From: Nageia nagi
Lineage: Eukaryota; Pinophyta
Direction of reading: 5' to 3'
Length of the DNA: 64,000 bases
NCBI GenBank assembly: GCA_050084985.1
Contig: JBITNC010000001.1
Location: 68,076,001 to 68,140,000, forward strand
Shown here: positions 54,841 through 64,000 of the stretch, piece after piece
Layout of the letters: each line of letters begins with the position of its first letter
Numbering within the stretch: position 1 is the first letter of the stretch
Notes under the pieces: generated by a model
Database searches by the model: none
The model's input: the letters and a program-made list of their open reading frames with translations, nothing else
Told to the model about the DNA's origin: nothing
Translations under genes and position numbers: made by a program

Positions 54841-56466
54841 CAACCCTAAAATTTTAGACCTATTTTTTTTATATTTAGTTTAAGCACTTGAATGGTCTAG
54901 GAATGGACAAGGTGATCCATGTCAAGATTGGCCAAATTTAGATTAACCAATCCTAATTAGAATCCTTTTAGGATTCACTTCTCAATGCTCATCCCATTGG
55001 AAGATGCCACATAGGTGACCCCACCATTTATGTTCACGAACTATGCAATAGACATTTTGGTCATGATGTAGTGGTTTCCTACTTAGGTCCCATATCACCT
55101 AAGAGAACATCTTTTTGAATGCAACCCTTCAATTCATTGATGCAAATAGATTATCCTAGGCAATATCCCATGTGAAACGAGTAAGTGTTATTACTTGTGG
55201 ATTAGTTATCATACTCTTATTTGCTAACTATAGGTAGTATAACTCCTAGTTACCCTCACCTAGTAACCATAGTTTTATATACTGGTATCCTTATTTGATG
55301 AACTATCAAGGATATGAGACACTAGCCTTCCCATATCTATCAGCTAGGCTCACCATAGAGTCTGACATCCCCGTGCCCATATCTTGAGGAGCCATGGGTA
55401 TTAGAATAATATCGTCAAGTGGTTTGTAGAGTCTAATAAAAATTTAAGTAAGAAAAACCATCCCCTATCCAGCATTCCTAGAAATAATTGATCCTAGATC
55501 AATTATTAAGTTTTCTAGGTTTCATGCTTACATCAAGCATTAGGATGTTATTCTAATCTAATTGATTACAAACAACACATTTCTACTAATAATCATATTT
55601 AACAAAATAATAAATACGTCAAAAGTGCACAAGAAGTTTCAAAATAAGCTTGTTCATGAAGTCATTAAAGAATATTCAATAGTACTTTACTATAATTGTC
55701 CCATATGCATAGTGCATCATAAGGAATATTACTTTAAAATTACACCACTTGCACAAGAATAATAACAAGCCTTGAGTTATTGCTAAAGATGACTACTTCT
55801 AATAAGGAAGTGTAGAGTAGAGTATTTCATACTCAAAGAATATTCTTTTGTATGTCATTTTGTGAATTTGCATTAACGAATATTTGACTAAGTTATCCTC
55901 TATGTAATAGTCTCTATCATTAGTCAATTCATTATTAAACTAATTTGTTTATAGACTCCTTGATCATTTTTAATGTAGGTTTGAGGTCTATATTACCATT
56001 TTATAGGATTTTAGCACATTGATTAGGTTTTTTTGTAAAGTCACCTAAACACCATAATGATTTGCAAACATTAGAGCTTTATCATACTAATTATTTCCAA
56101 GAAACTCATGCCATTATTAATAAAATCTTTTATAGATGTGTATTTTCACAACATTGGTGTTTCATTAATTTTTATCCTTTTTATCCCTTAAGAACTCATG
56201 TCCTTATTTGAGCTTGATACCATCACTTCTATAATGAGCTAATTCATATTTATTTTCTCATACTCTATATTGAATATCATAAGAGGGTTTCCAATTTAAT
56301 TTCCAACACATCCATGTTTCATAATATGTTTCCATAGTTTATCAAGATCATATTTGGTTAGGAGGTGCATGCAATATCTACTATTTATTATCAAGTATTT
56401 ATATGAGCAGTTTAGAAATTTAGTCACTTTGCTTAATCAATTCCCAAATATCATTGTTGTTCATAC
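54841..56466. other. Unassigned AT-rich interval
   Basis: No reliable ORF (a 66-codon + frame at 55562-55762 shows nothing). 54960-55400 is less AT-rich and may be a degraded LTR or leader, but I found no second copy in the window. Confidence 0.4.
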
Positions 56467-57313
56467 TGTAGAAACCCAAAAATGACCCTTCATTTGAAAG
56501 AAGAAAGAAGGAAAAGAAAATTAAAGTAAAATTAAAAAGTTTACTATAATGTGCCAAATGCCAACATTTGAATTCAAACATCAATGACTCACCCTAGACA
56601 TCAACATATGATACTTGGAAGTTAGTGACTTTGTAGTTGGCAAAAGCAAAATAAAAATGGTAACTCATGAAGCATCTTGGAAAGAAAGCAAGGGATAACA
56701 GCTGACTCATCATCCATCCCACACATCTTACTTCAGATAATAGACATTACAAAGTTGGATAGGCTTTTCTATCTTGATTTTTATTTAAAATTTGGAAACT
56801 TTACCTATTTTTGAAATCTATAAATAAAGCCTTCTACCATGAATCAAAGGGACCCAATTTTTAATGCAAAGTTACTATGTTGAAACACATCCAAATTTTA
56901 TTAAGGTAGATGCATTATTATTCTATGTTTTCTATGCTTATTTATGCTCATTTTATGTTAATTTTATTATATGACTAGGTATGTTTGATGTATTTTCTTT
57001 TCACATGTGTGCAAGGTCCACAAGTGTAGAGCAGATGAATTGATTAGAGAAAGTATTAAAGAGTTGAAGAGAATAGAGAGATCCAAATTCCTTTTATAGG
57101 CTTCAAAAGATAGTCTTTGAAGCTTGCAGACATTGATAAATAGGCCTACAAATACCTAAAGCATTCTTTTATAAAAAATCCTTTTGCAAGGCAACGAATC
57201 AAAATAGATTCATCATTTGTATTATTCAGGTCTACTCAAGAGAAATAAAGAAAAATATTGGTTGTAACATGTCTTTTCTTGTTTGCTAATAGGGTTACTT
57301 TTTGAGTATGACA
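56467..57313 (+). repeat. 5' LTR of right-hand gypsy element
   Basis: 847 bp by the boundaries TGTAGAAACCCAAAAATG... and ...GAGTATGACA, with CTATAAATAAAGCC (TATA box) near 56819. The left boundary is inferred from TG and the family-like start; its partner LTR is outside the window. Confidence 0.65.
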
Positions 57314-57316
57314 TTT

Positions 57317-57333
57317 TGGTGCTAGAAGGAGGG
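57317..57333 (+). promoter_or_regulatory. Primer-binding site of right-hand gypsy element
   Basis: TGGTGCTAGAAGGAGGG begins three bases after the LTR end. This sequence type follows the 5' LTR in Tat-like elements; I do not assign the tRNA. Confidence 0.65.
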
Positions 57334-59059
57334 CCCCTCACATGCAAACAACATTAGTGACAAAATTCAAAGGGTTTTTCATATTTTTATGGTTTGAATC
57401 TTATGGTAGCTAAGATGATTTCATTTTTATGTTCTATATTTTTCCATATTCAAATTTCAAAAATGTTGATGATTGAGTATTAGATGCCAATGATTGGATC
57501 AAAATGCCAACAACTATGTAAAAATGCCAGCTACTGTTAACATAAGGTCAAATTTTTTATTCTCATCAATTTTGCAAGCATAGCCTAGGAATTAAGATGA
57601 GGATTAGAAATGAACACCTTATTTGTGATCCTTGTGCTCAAAATGCATGTAGGCAAGGGTATTGAATATAAATAAGAACATGCAATTTTTTTATATGGTT
57701 ATTTGCTTAAAGATTCTCAAAATTTTATTTACTTCTTATTTTTTTGAGAAGGTATCATACAAACAAACAAACTCATCCAATTAATATGTTTCTATCTTGT
57801 CCACCTATGCTCTCCCTTTGCACTAAAAAGTGATCTGAGGTGACCAAAATGGATGCAATGGAAAAAGGGTAAATGAACTTTGTTTTTTCACTTTATCACA
57901 TTAATATCATAAATGAAGCTACACTAAGTTACTTTCACACTTGGAAGGGGTAATTAACTATCATTAAGATCAGAATAAACTTAAGGTGAAATTTATTGAG
58001 TTAAGGTAGATTAAAATACATTAAATTGGTTAATGAATTTGATGGTTATTCCCTACACATTAATACTCTTACTAGTATGCCTTACGACACCAAAAGGTGA
58101 TCAAAGGATTGTGACTCGTAACAAGGGGAAATGGACCTGCATTAAAGGAAATTAACTAACATTAACAACTTCTTACTTATTTGCCTTACCACATTGAGAG
58201 GCGATCGAAGGATTGTGACTCATGGGAAGAGGTAATAAACAATATTTTAATATTTCATTTGGTTAATGAATCTCATTAAAAAGTAATGAATCTCATGGGT
58301 ATCTAGATCAATTGACACATTAATTAAAACACTATTTGAATCATATTAAAAAGCTTAATTAATGGATGTGTATGATTGTGAGCATTAGAAATTACATATA
58401 TGGGTATTTTATTTTGATTAAATGCATAATCATTAGACCTTTTAAAATGAATATCAATGAGTTGGAGTTCATTACCAACCATTGATTCTTACTCTCTTAA
58501 GTTCCCATCGATAAAATATTATGAGCCTTAAAGCCAAAACCTAGAGATGAATATCGAGTTCATAAGTTAGAAGTCATTAATTTTTGTCGAAAGATTATAA
58601 AAATGGGGGCTATACTTGGGTTTCATCACTAAGATAGTTCTCAGTGGCATTCCTTGAGTCCTATTGCACTAAGGGGACCACTTTAAGTACCAAGCCATTA
58701 CTTAACCCTAGATTGCTTATAGAATTACTAGCCTACCTTACTTAAACACTTGACTTGATAAAATAATTTAAAAAAATTAATAAGATTAAAATGTATAATT
58801 CACATTGCTCATATTAAAAAGATTAATTCAGTATGACAAAAATATAGAAAAGATAATCACACCAAAAAGGTGAGTATTCATGAAGGTTGTTAGTGCATTT
58901 ATTTATTTTATTGCAAACATAAATCCAAAATATAAAAAATAGAATTGCTATGTTCGATGTTTGAATTCTTTTTATAGTTTGGTAGAAAAGAAAACAAAAC
59001 AAAAAATACAAAATAAAAAAATAAAAAACCAAAGGAAAATAGTTAATACTCAATCTTAA
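57334..59059 (+). other. Leader of right-hand gypsy element
   Basis: Non-coding. Related phrases GGTGATCWRAGG and GGATTGTGACTC recur near 57830, 58098 and 58200, suggesting imperfect internal repeats. No gene is seen. Confidence 0.5.
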
Positions 59060-61400
59060 ATGGCTTACCAAGAGCAAGAACCAGACAACAAAAACTATTT
59101 AGAAGAACGAAGGAGTCATAGGTCTAGTAGTAACACTTTGAGAAGAGAAACTCCTCGAGAAATAAATATAGCCTATTTAAATCTTGGTGATCATGACTTA
59201 GACATAGTTATATAACATCTAACACAAATATAGAGTCCCTCATTCCTATCATGCCCATAGTCTTCCTTTAGACTTAGATAATTTAGCAAAAGATATGCAA
59301 CTAGTTGATGGTGTAGAAGAGATTGTATTAAGAAATATACCCCTTCACAAAATCATTTAGTTGATATTGTACTCCAAAGAGGTCCTTTTCAACATAAGTA
59401 TGATCATGTCACATAATATTTACCTAATGGATGTTTAGTTCAATTATATCTAAGAATAGATGATTATACTCCTTCCACTATCTTTAGGCAAATAGAAGCA
59501 TTTGATGATCGAATCTCCATACACATAACTACCCCTATGCCAAAGTTAAGAGATTATTTTAGAGTTTGTAATAACCCCTATTATGTTTTAAAATGAAATA
59601 CACAACTCCTCTATCAAGCCATAAAATAACTAAAAAACAAATGTGAAGTAAGAGATAATCATGATCCAACAAGGTTTAGGTTACAATGAATACCTCCCTA
59701 TGCACATAAAAAAGAAAATCTATCCCAAAATAGTATACAACACCAACCACAACAAAAGATGGTTTTGTATAATCTAGGTGTAAAACAACACACTAAACCT
59801 ATAGGATTTATCGAACAACCAAGGTTGCAAGCACAACCTATGCTTAATATACATCAAAATAGAGTATCAATAAGACATCCCAATAAGAAAAATATCCAAA
59901 TCCAATTTGAACCTAATCAAATGATGGAAAAATATAAAAAAAGATAATCTAGGGCACAATCTCTCTCACCACAAGGTCATGGAGTGTATAAATATCAATA
60001 TCCTTACCTGGGTAAGAGAAAAGAAGCTTCTCTTAGAAAATGACAAGATGAGCTTCAAATGTATCATTTGCCTCAACTTAGAAATAAGGGGAAATCACAT
60101 TATCCTCCTAGATCACTATTACAGCAACAACAAATGCAACAACAATTACCTCCATATCAACCCCCAGTACCCTATCCATCATATGATGGAACTTATTATG
60201 ATGCCCAAACACCTTCTGAACAAAGATATGAATTATTCCTAAGGTATGAAGGAAAAGTGGATCATAGAAATAATGAATACCCCATGTATCAAGATCAACT
60301 AGAATAAAATGATGATCTTCATAAAAGGTTGATGGAAATTGAAAAAGAACTTTGTTTGCAAAATAAACAATAGGCGTCATATGAAATTATTTGCAATGAA
60401 CCAATTCATCCAAGTGTTCCCAAAAAGGAGATTCCTTTCAAATTTGAAATTTAAAAAATCAAACCATTCAAGGGAAAGAATGATCATAAATAATGCCTTA
60501 GATGGTTTAAGTATTAAAGCTACATTATTGCTAATGATGATGCATTAATGCTACATATCTTTCCCATGATAGTTTCTATAAAAGCAATGGATTGGAATAA
60601 TAACCTAACAAAATATAGCATTTGTTCATATGCATAATTAGAAAATATATTCTTGGAACATTTTAGGATGAATATCAAATATAAAACCTTCATTATCAAT
60701 ATTACAAGATTATAGTAGTTCCAACATGAATCAATTATTGATTTCATCTCAAGATGGAGGGTGATACTAACAAGCATGCCTTATACTCTACCTTAGGAAG
60801 AGTTGGCAAAAATATTTAGTCAAATTTGTTTAAAGCTTATTGCTAGTACCTTGTTGATTCCACAATATAATACCTTCGAAGAAGCCATCTCTAAAGCTAT
60901 CATAATTGAAAAGGTTAAGATCCAAGATGGTGAGATAAAAGGTAAGAAAAAGGAACCTTATGTTAAAAATAGAAATCAAATAGAATGAATAAGTAAACCA
61001 TCATCGGCTAACAAAGTTTATATCATCAAAGAAGAAAAATTGAATCCTCCACAAAATGAGGAAAAATATTTTAGACCACAAAGGAAGTTCACACCTTTGT
61101 TAGAGTCTCTTTACAATATTTTAAAGAAACTCTATGATCATTAAGTAGTTACATTACCAGACAAGACCTAAATATCTTGATGCTAAAAATAGTAGATGGT
61201 ATAATGAAAATTAATATTGTCATTTCCATCATCAAAAGGATCACGATACTAATAGGTGTAAAACTTTACAACATAAAACTAAAATTTAATTGATCAAGGA
61301 AAGTTGGATGTTGATAATCCTTTAGCCATACCTAATCAAAATTTGGGAATTTACCAAAATCCTATTCCTCAACATCAAGCTAAAAATGTTTCATTGCATC
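59060..61400 (+). pseudogene. Gag of right-hand gypsy element
   Basis: Starts MAYQEQEPDNKNYLEERRSH at 59060 and continues through stops with a Gln/Pro-rich stretch (LLQQQQMQQQLPPYQPPVPY near 60117-60176), SEQRYELFLRYEGKVDHR, IKPFKGKNDHK and EELAKIFSQICLKL...EEAISKAIIIEKVKI (60803-60988). The zinc knuckle at about 61215-61262 reads YCHFHHQKDHDTNRC, the C-x2-H-x4-H-x4-C form typical of Tat-type Gag. It would form the particle and bind RNA; numerous stops inactivate it. Confidence 0.8.
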
Positions 61401-61779
61401 TGCTTGAGAATTAAGTAACACATAATTGGAGTTATGAAAACTCAACATTTGTAGGAATGGTAAACATTACTTCAAGAGCTCAAAGGGTACAAGGAAGGAA
61501 AAAGAATATTCTAGATAATCAACTAGATGAGGTTGTTGTACAACCCAACATACCTAGACCCCAACCTCTCAAGGTTTCAATGAAAGGAGCCTACATTAAA
61601 AATTAAATAATTCACAAGTGAAAATGTCTCTATTTAAGTTACTACAATAATCTAAGAATCATAGAGATGCTATGAGCCAACTATTATAGCCAATTGAGTT
61701 GGACATAAATGATCCCAAAAGCTTTGTGTCTTTTTAGGAAACATTGAAACAAGTCAAAAACCCACTATTGTTTTATATG

Positions 61780-62190
61780 ATCATGAAGTTAAACAATCAA
61801 ATGAGACACATGGTCAAGATCCTCCTTTGCATATCATAGCTAAGGTGGATGAAAAAGCTTTTAAAATAATATTTATCAATGAAGGTTCAATGATAAATAT
61901 TATCTCAATAACTACCTATAAGAATTTGAATCTTCCATTATCATATATTTGTGTACAAACCCTACAATTAAAAGTGTTCAATGATGCTTTATGCTCAATA
62001 ATGGGATCAATTTCATTACCTATCACTATAGGGTCTAAAATAGTGCAAACAATATTGGAAGTAATCAAAGGAGACATAACTTAATATAACATCCTTCTAG
62101 GAAGACCTTGGATTAGAGACATACAATACATTCCATCAACATATCATAATTGTTTAATGTACATTCACAAGGGTGTGGTGCATTATGTTC
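61780..62190 (+). pseudogene. Aspartic protease of right-hand gypsy element
   Basis: MHIIAKVDEKAFKIIFINEG followed by SMINIISITTYKNLNLP is the retropepsin core, but the catalytic Asp of D-x-G-S is Asn (I-N-E-G-S). It continues TLQLKVFNDALCSIMGSISL, GDIT and, after a stop at 62082-62084, NILLGRPWIRDIQYIPSTYH. This is the normal Tat-type protease order. It would cleave Gag-Pol; inactive here. Confidence 0.85.
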
Positions 62191-63060
62191 CTAGAGATAA
62201 AAATCCATATTCACATTGTAGTAGTGCACATTTATTACAAGAAGTAGCTTTACCATCTACTCATTATTTTACAACACCAATACCACCAGAAAAACCATCG
62301 ATTACAGGAGTGGGTAAGAATAATTCTTCTTTGAAATTTTCAAAGAAGAACATGTTATCAATAAAGAATTATCCAACACTCAACAAAATATTAGTAATGA
62401 TTCCCCACCAAAAATAGAACCCTTTCCCTAAGAAAAACATACATGGGAGGAAAGAGCACAAAAATTGGATGAGTTAAGTAAAGCTTCCTCATCAAAAATA
62501 CCTTCTCTCATAGATACATCACTAAAAAATGATGATTATCTAGAAAAAGATAAGTCATCAAACATTTACCCAGTAACCATAAAACTAATAGATTGTGGTA
62601 TAGGGGAATTTGAAATTGATGATGTTATTTTTAGTATTCCTTCTACACAAGAAATAGGAAGACCAAAAGAGTCTCCTAGTGTAGTGGGGCAATTGGTGCC
62701 ATCAAGAAAAGTTCCTAACAAAACTCTCTTTATTTATATAGGTCCTACAGAACCACCTATCCTTCCTCTAACTCAACCACATGAAGGTGTTTTTTGTAAT
62801 TCATTAGAATATTTATCACCTTATGTGAGATCATTTGTTCAAAGATATTTTATAGATGTCAATGAAAGGATGAGGTTTAGCTTGATATGAATAAGGAACT
62901 AGATATACAATTGATATTTATTACCAATTACCTACTGACAAAATAGGATTGGGATATAGAAGTAAGAATCAAAAGAAATCTGGTTGTAAAATAGTTGAGA
63001 TAGAATGAGAAGAGTTAGGATATGAGAAACCATATGAGAAATCTAAAGGGATAATAAGTC
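62191..63060 (+). pseudogene. Post-protease linker of right-hand gypsy pol
   Basis: Open patches HKGVVHYVPRDKNPYSHC, then a Ser/Asp-rich 141-codon frame at 62465-62890 (…GIGEFEIDDVIFSIPSTQEI...). Near 62940-63010 a Gly-rich K-I-G-L-G-Y-R-S motif resembles the small G-patch-like motif seen in some Tat linkers. No RT follows. Confidence 0.55.
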
Positions 63061-63104
63061 AAGATAATTTGGAACATGAAACATTATATTTAAAAAAATT
63101 ATGT

Positions 63105-64000
63105 CTTCATGTTGTATTATGTAATATGGTATAAATTACAAAAATACGAAATCCTACCTATTAATTTAACAAAATCGACTAGGAAAGGATTCAAATTAAA
63201 AGATTCTCATTTTTGTATACTAGGGGATGTATTATATTGTAGAGGTTTTAATGGGATATTGTTTAGATTCTTAGAATGGGTGGATTCGTAAATCACAATC
63301 TCATGTGCACATGATGGAATATGTGAAGGGCATTTTAGTGGTCCTATAATAACAAAATGAATAATGTGTATGGGACATTATTGGCCCACCATGGAGCATG
63401 ATTGCATGGAATATGTTAAAAAAACATTAAATACCAACAACATTCAAATTTGTTTAATCAATCATTGTAAGCACTACAACCTATGCAATCATTATGGCCA
63501 TTTTTTAGATGGGCATTGGATCTAATAGGTCAAATATCCCCTATTTCTTTAGAAGGTCATAAGTTTATTAAAAAACTATAGAATACTTTACAAAATGGGT
63601 TGAATCTATTCCTATGATTTTGAAAAAAGGACCAAATATAGCAAAATTCATATAGCATCATATCATTTATCATTTTGGGATTCCTACTCAAATTATCATA
63701 GGTAACAAAAGAATTTCAAAAATAAAGAAGTATTAGCTTTATGCAAAGGATATCATATTTAAATAAGTTTTTCAACACCATATTACCCCCATGGGAATGG
63801 ATAAGCTAAGGCTACAAATAAAACTATTCATAGTATCCCGCTTAACATAGTTGATAACTCTCATATATATTGGCATGCAAGGATTCCACATGATTTATGG
63901 GTTTATCACACTAGCATTCAAACTCCCACTAGGGCAACCTCATTTTTTCTAGTATATGGGGTAGAAGCATTATTACCCTTAGAGATATAAATCTCATCTC
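63105..64000 (+). pseudogene. Integrase of right-hand gypsy element, incomplete at window end
   Basis: Starts FKLKDSHFCILGDVLYCRGF in the zinc-binding region, with HDGICEGHFSGPII and GHYWPTMEHDCMEYVKK (H2C2). The core has RWALDLIGQISPISLEGHKF near 63508-63567. The second Asp region reads I-I-G-N-K instead of D-N-G, and the E of the third motif is Lys after an in-frame stop (G-N-G-stop-A-K). It ends …GVEALLPLEI at the window edge. Confidence 0.8.

Larger units (their letters stand above)
56467..64000 (+). mobile_element. Tat-like gypsy element, 5' part to integrase, RT deleted
   Basis: 5' LTR (56467-57313), primer site (57317-57333), leader, gag (about 59060-61400), protease (about 61800-62190), a post-protease linker (62190-63060) and integrase (63105-64000), continuing past the window. 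RT and both possible RNase H domains are missing between about 63060 and 63105. Catalytic residues of protease and integrase are mutated. Confidence 0.85.

Noticed and set aside
58823-59077. 84-codon - strand hydrophobic ORF resembling a membrane protein
   Set aside because: Antisense of A-rich leader and gag start; Phe/Ile/Leu come from poly-A reversed. No supporting motif.
60108-60380. 90-codon - strand ORF
   Set aside because: Antisense of the Gln/Pro-rich part of gag.

Overview
This window looks like nuclear DNA of a land plant with a large, AT-rich, repeat-filled genome. A seed plant fits and a gymnosperm is plausible, but I cannot name a species. The evidence is entirely transposon-based: plant-type Ty1/copia and Ty3/gypsy LTR retrotransposons, plant LINE fragments, tRNA-iMet-like primer sites and a captured plant-type pentatricopeptide-repeat (PPR) fragment. 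I found no intact cellular gene, no tRNA or rRNA gene and nothing prokaryotic. Every coding region is broken, so the window is best read as nested fossil insertions.

Layout. (1) 1-3958 plus 22077 to about 28013 is one Tat-like Ty3/gypsy element on the + strand. Its pol has an archaeal-type RNase H placed before the reverse transcriptase, followed by integrase, and after the insertion comes a 3' region with a degraded coiled-coil ORF and tandem repeats. (2) 3959-22071 is a Ty1/copia element inserted into it, in the unusual form LTR-internal-LTR-internal-LTR (three 503 bp LTRs, two 8302 bp internal regions). It is flanked by one target duplication, AAATT. Both internal copies carry the same disabling stops, a captured PPR fragment in the leader, and eight short hairpins in the 3' region. 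(3) 28014-43638 is a related copia element (called B here) on the - strand. Its RNase H gene is split by a second related element, A (29249-36585, - strand), whose two 484 bp LTRs bound an interior without copia genes. A in turn holds a solo LTR of the first copia family (34687-35180, duplication GGTTT). (4) 43640-46545 is a LINE relic on the + strand, split by an LTR-like segment. (5) 46550-48540 holds unassigned sequence and a LINE zinc-binding tail on the - strand. (6) 48545-52854 is a gypsy-like deletion derivative with LTRs and gag-protease remains but no reverse transcriptase. (7) About 52875-54840 is a - strand gypsy RT-RNase H-integrase fragment. (8) 56467-64000 is another Tat-like element on the + strand, with LTR, gag, protease and integrase but no RT or RNase H, running off the window.

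The most interesting signals are the 3' hairpins, whose stems show compensating base changes between repeats and which recur in the two diverged relatives A and B; the archaeal RNase H upstream of RT, together with loss of the usual first Asp in the native gypsy RNase H; the PPR fragment carried in the copia leader; and the tandem duplication of an already inactive copia element.
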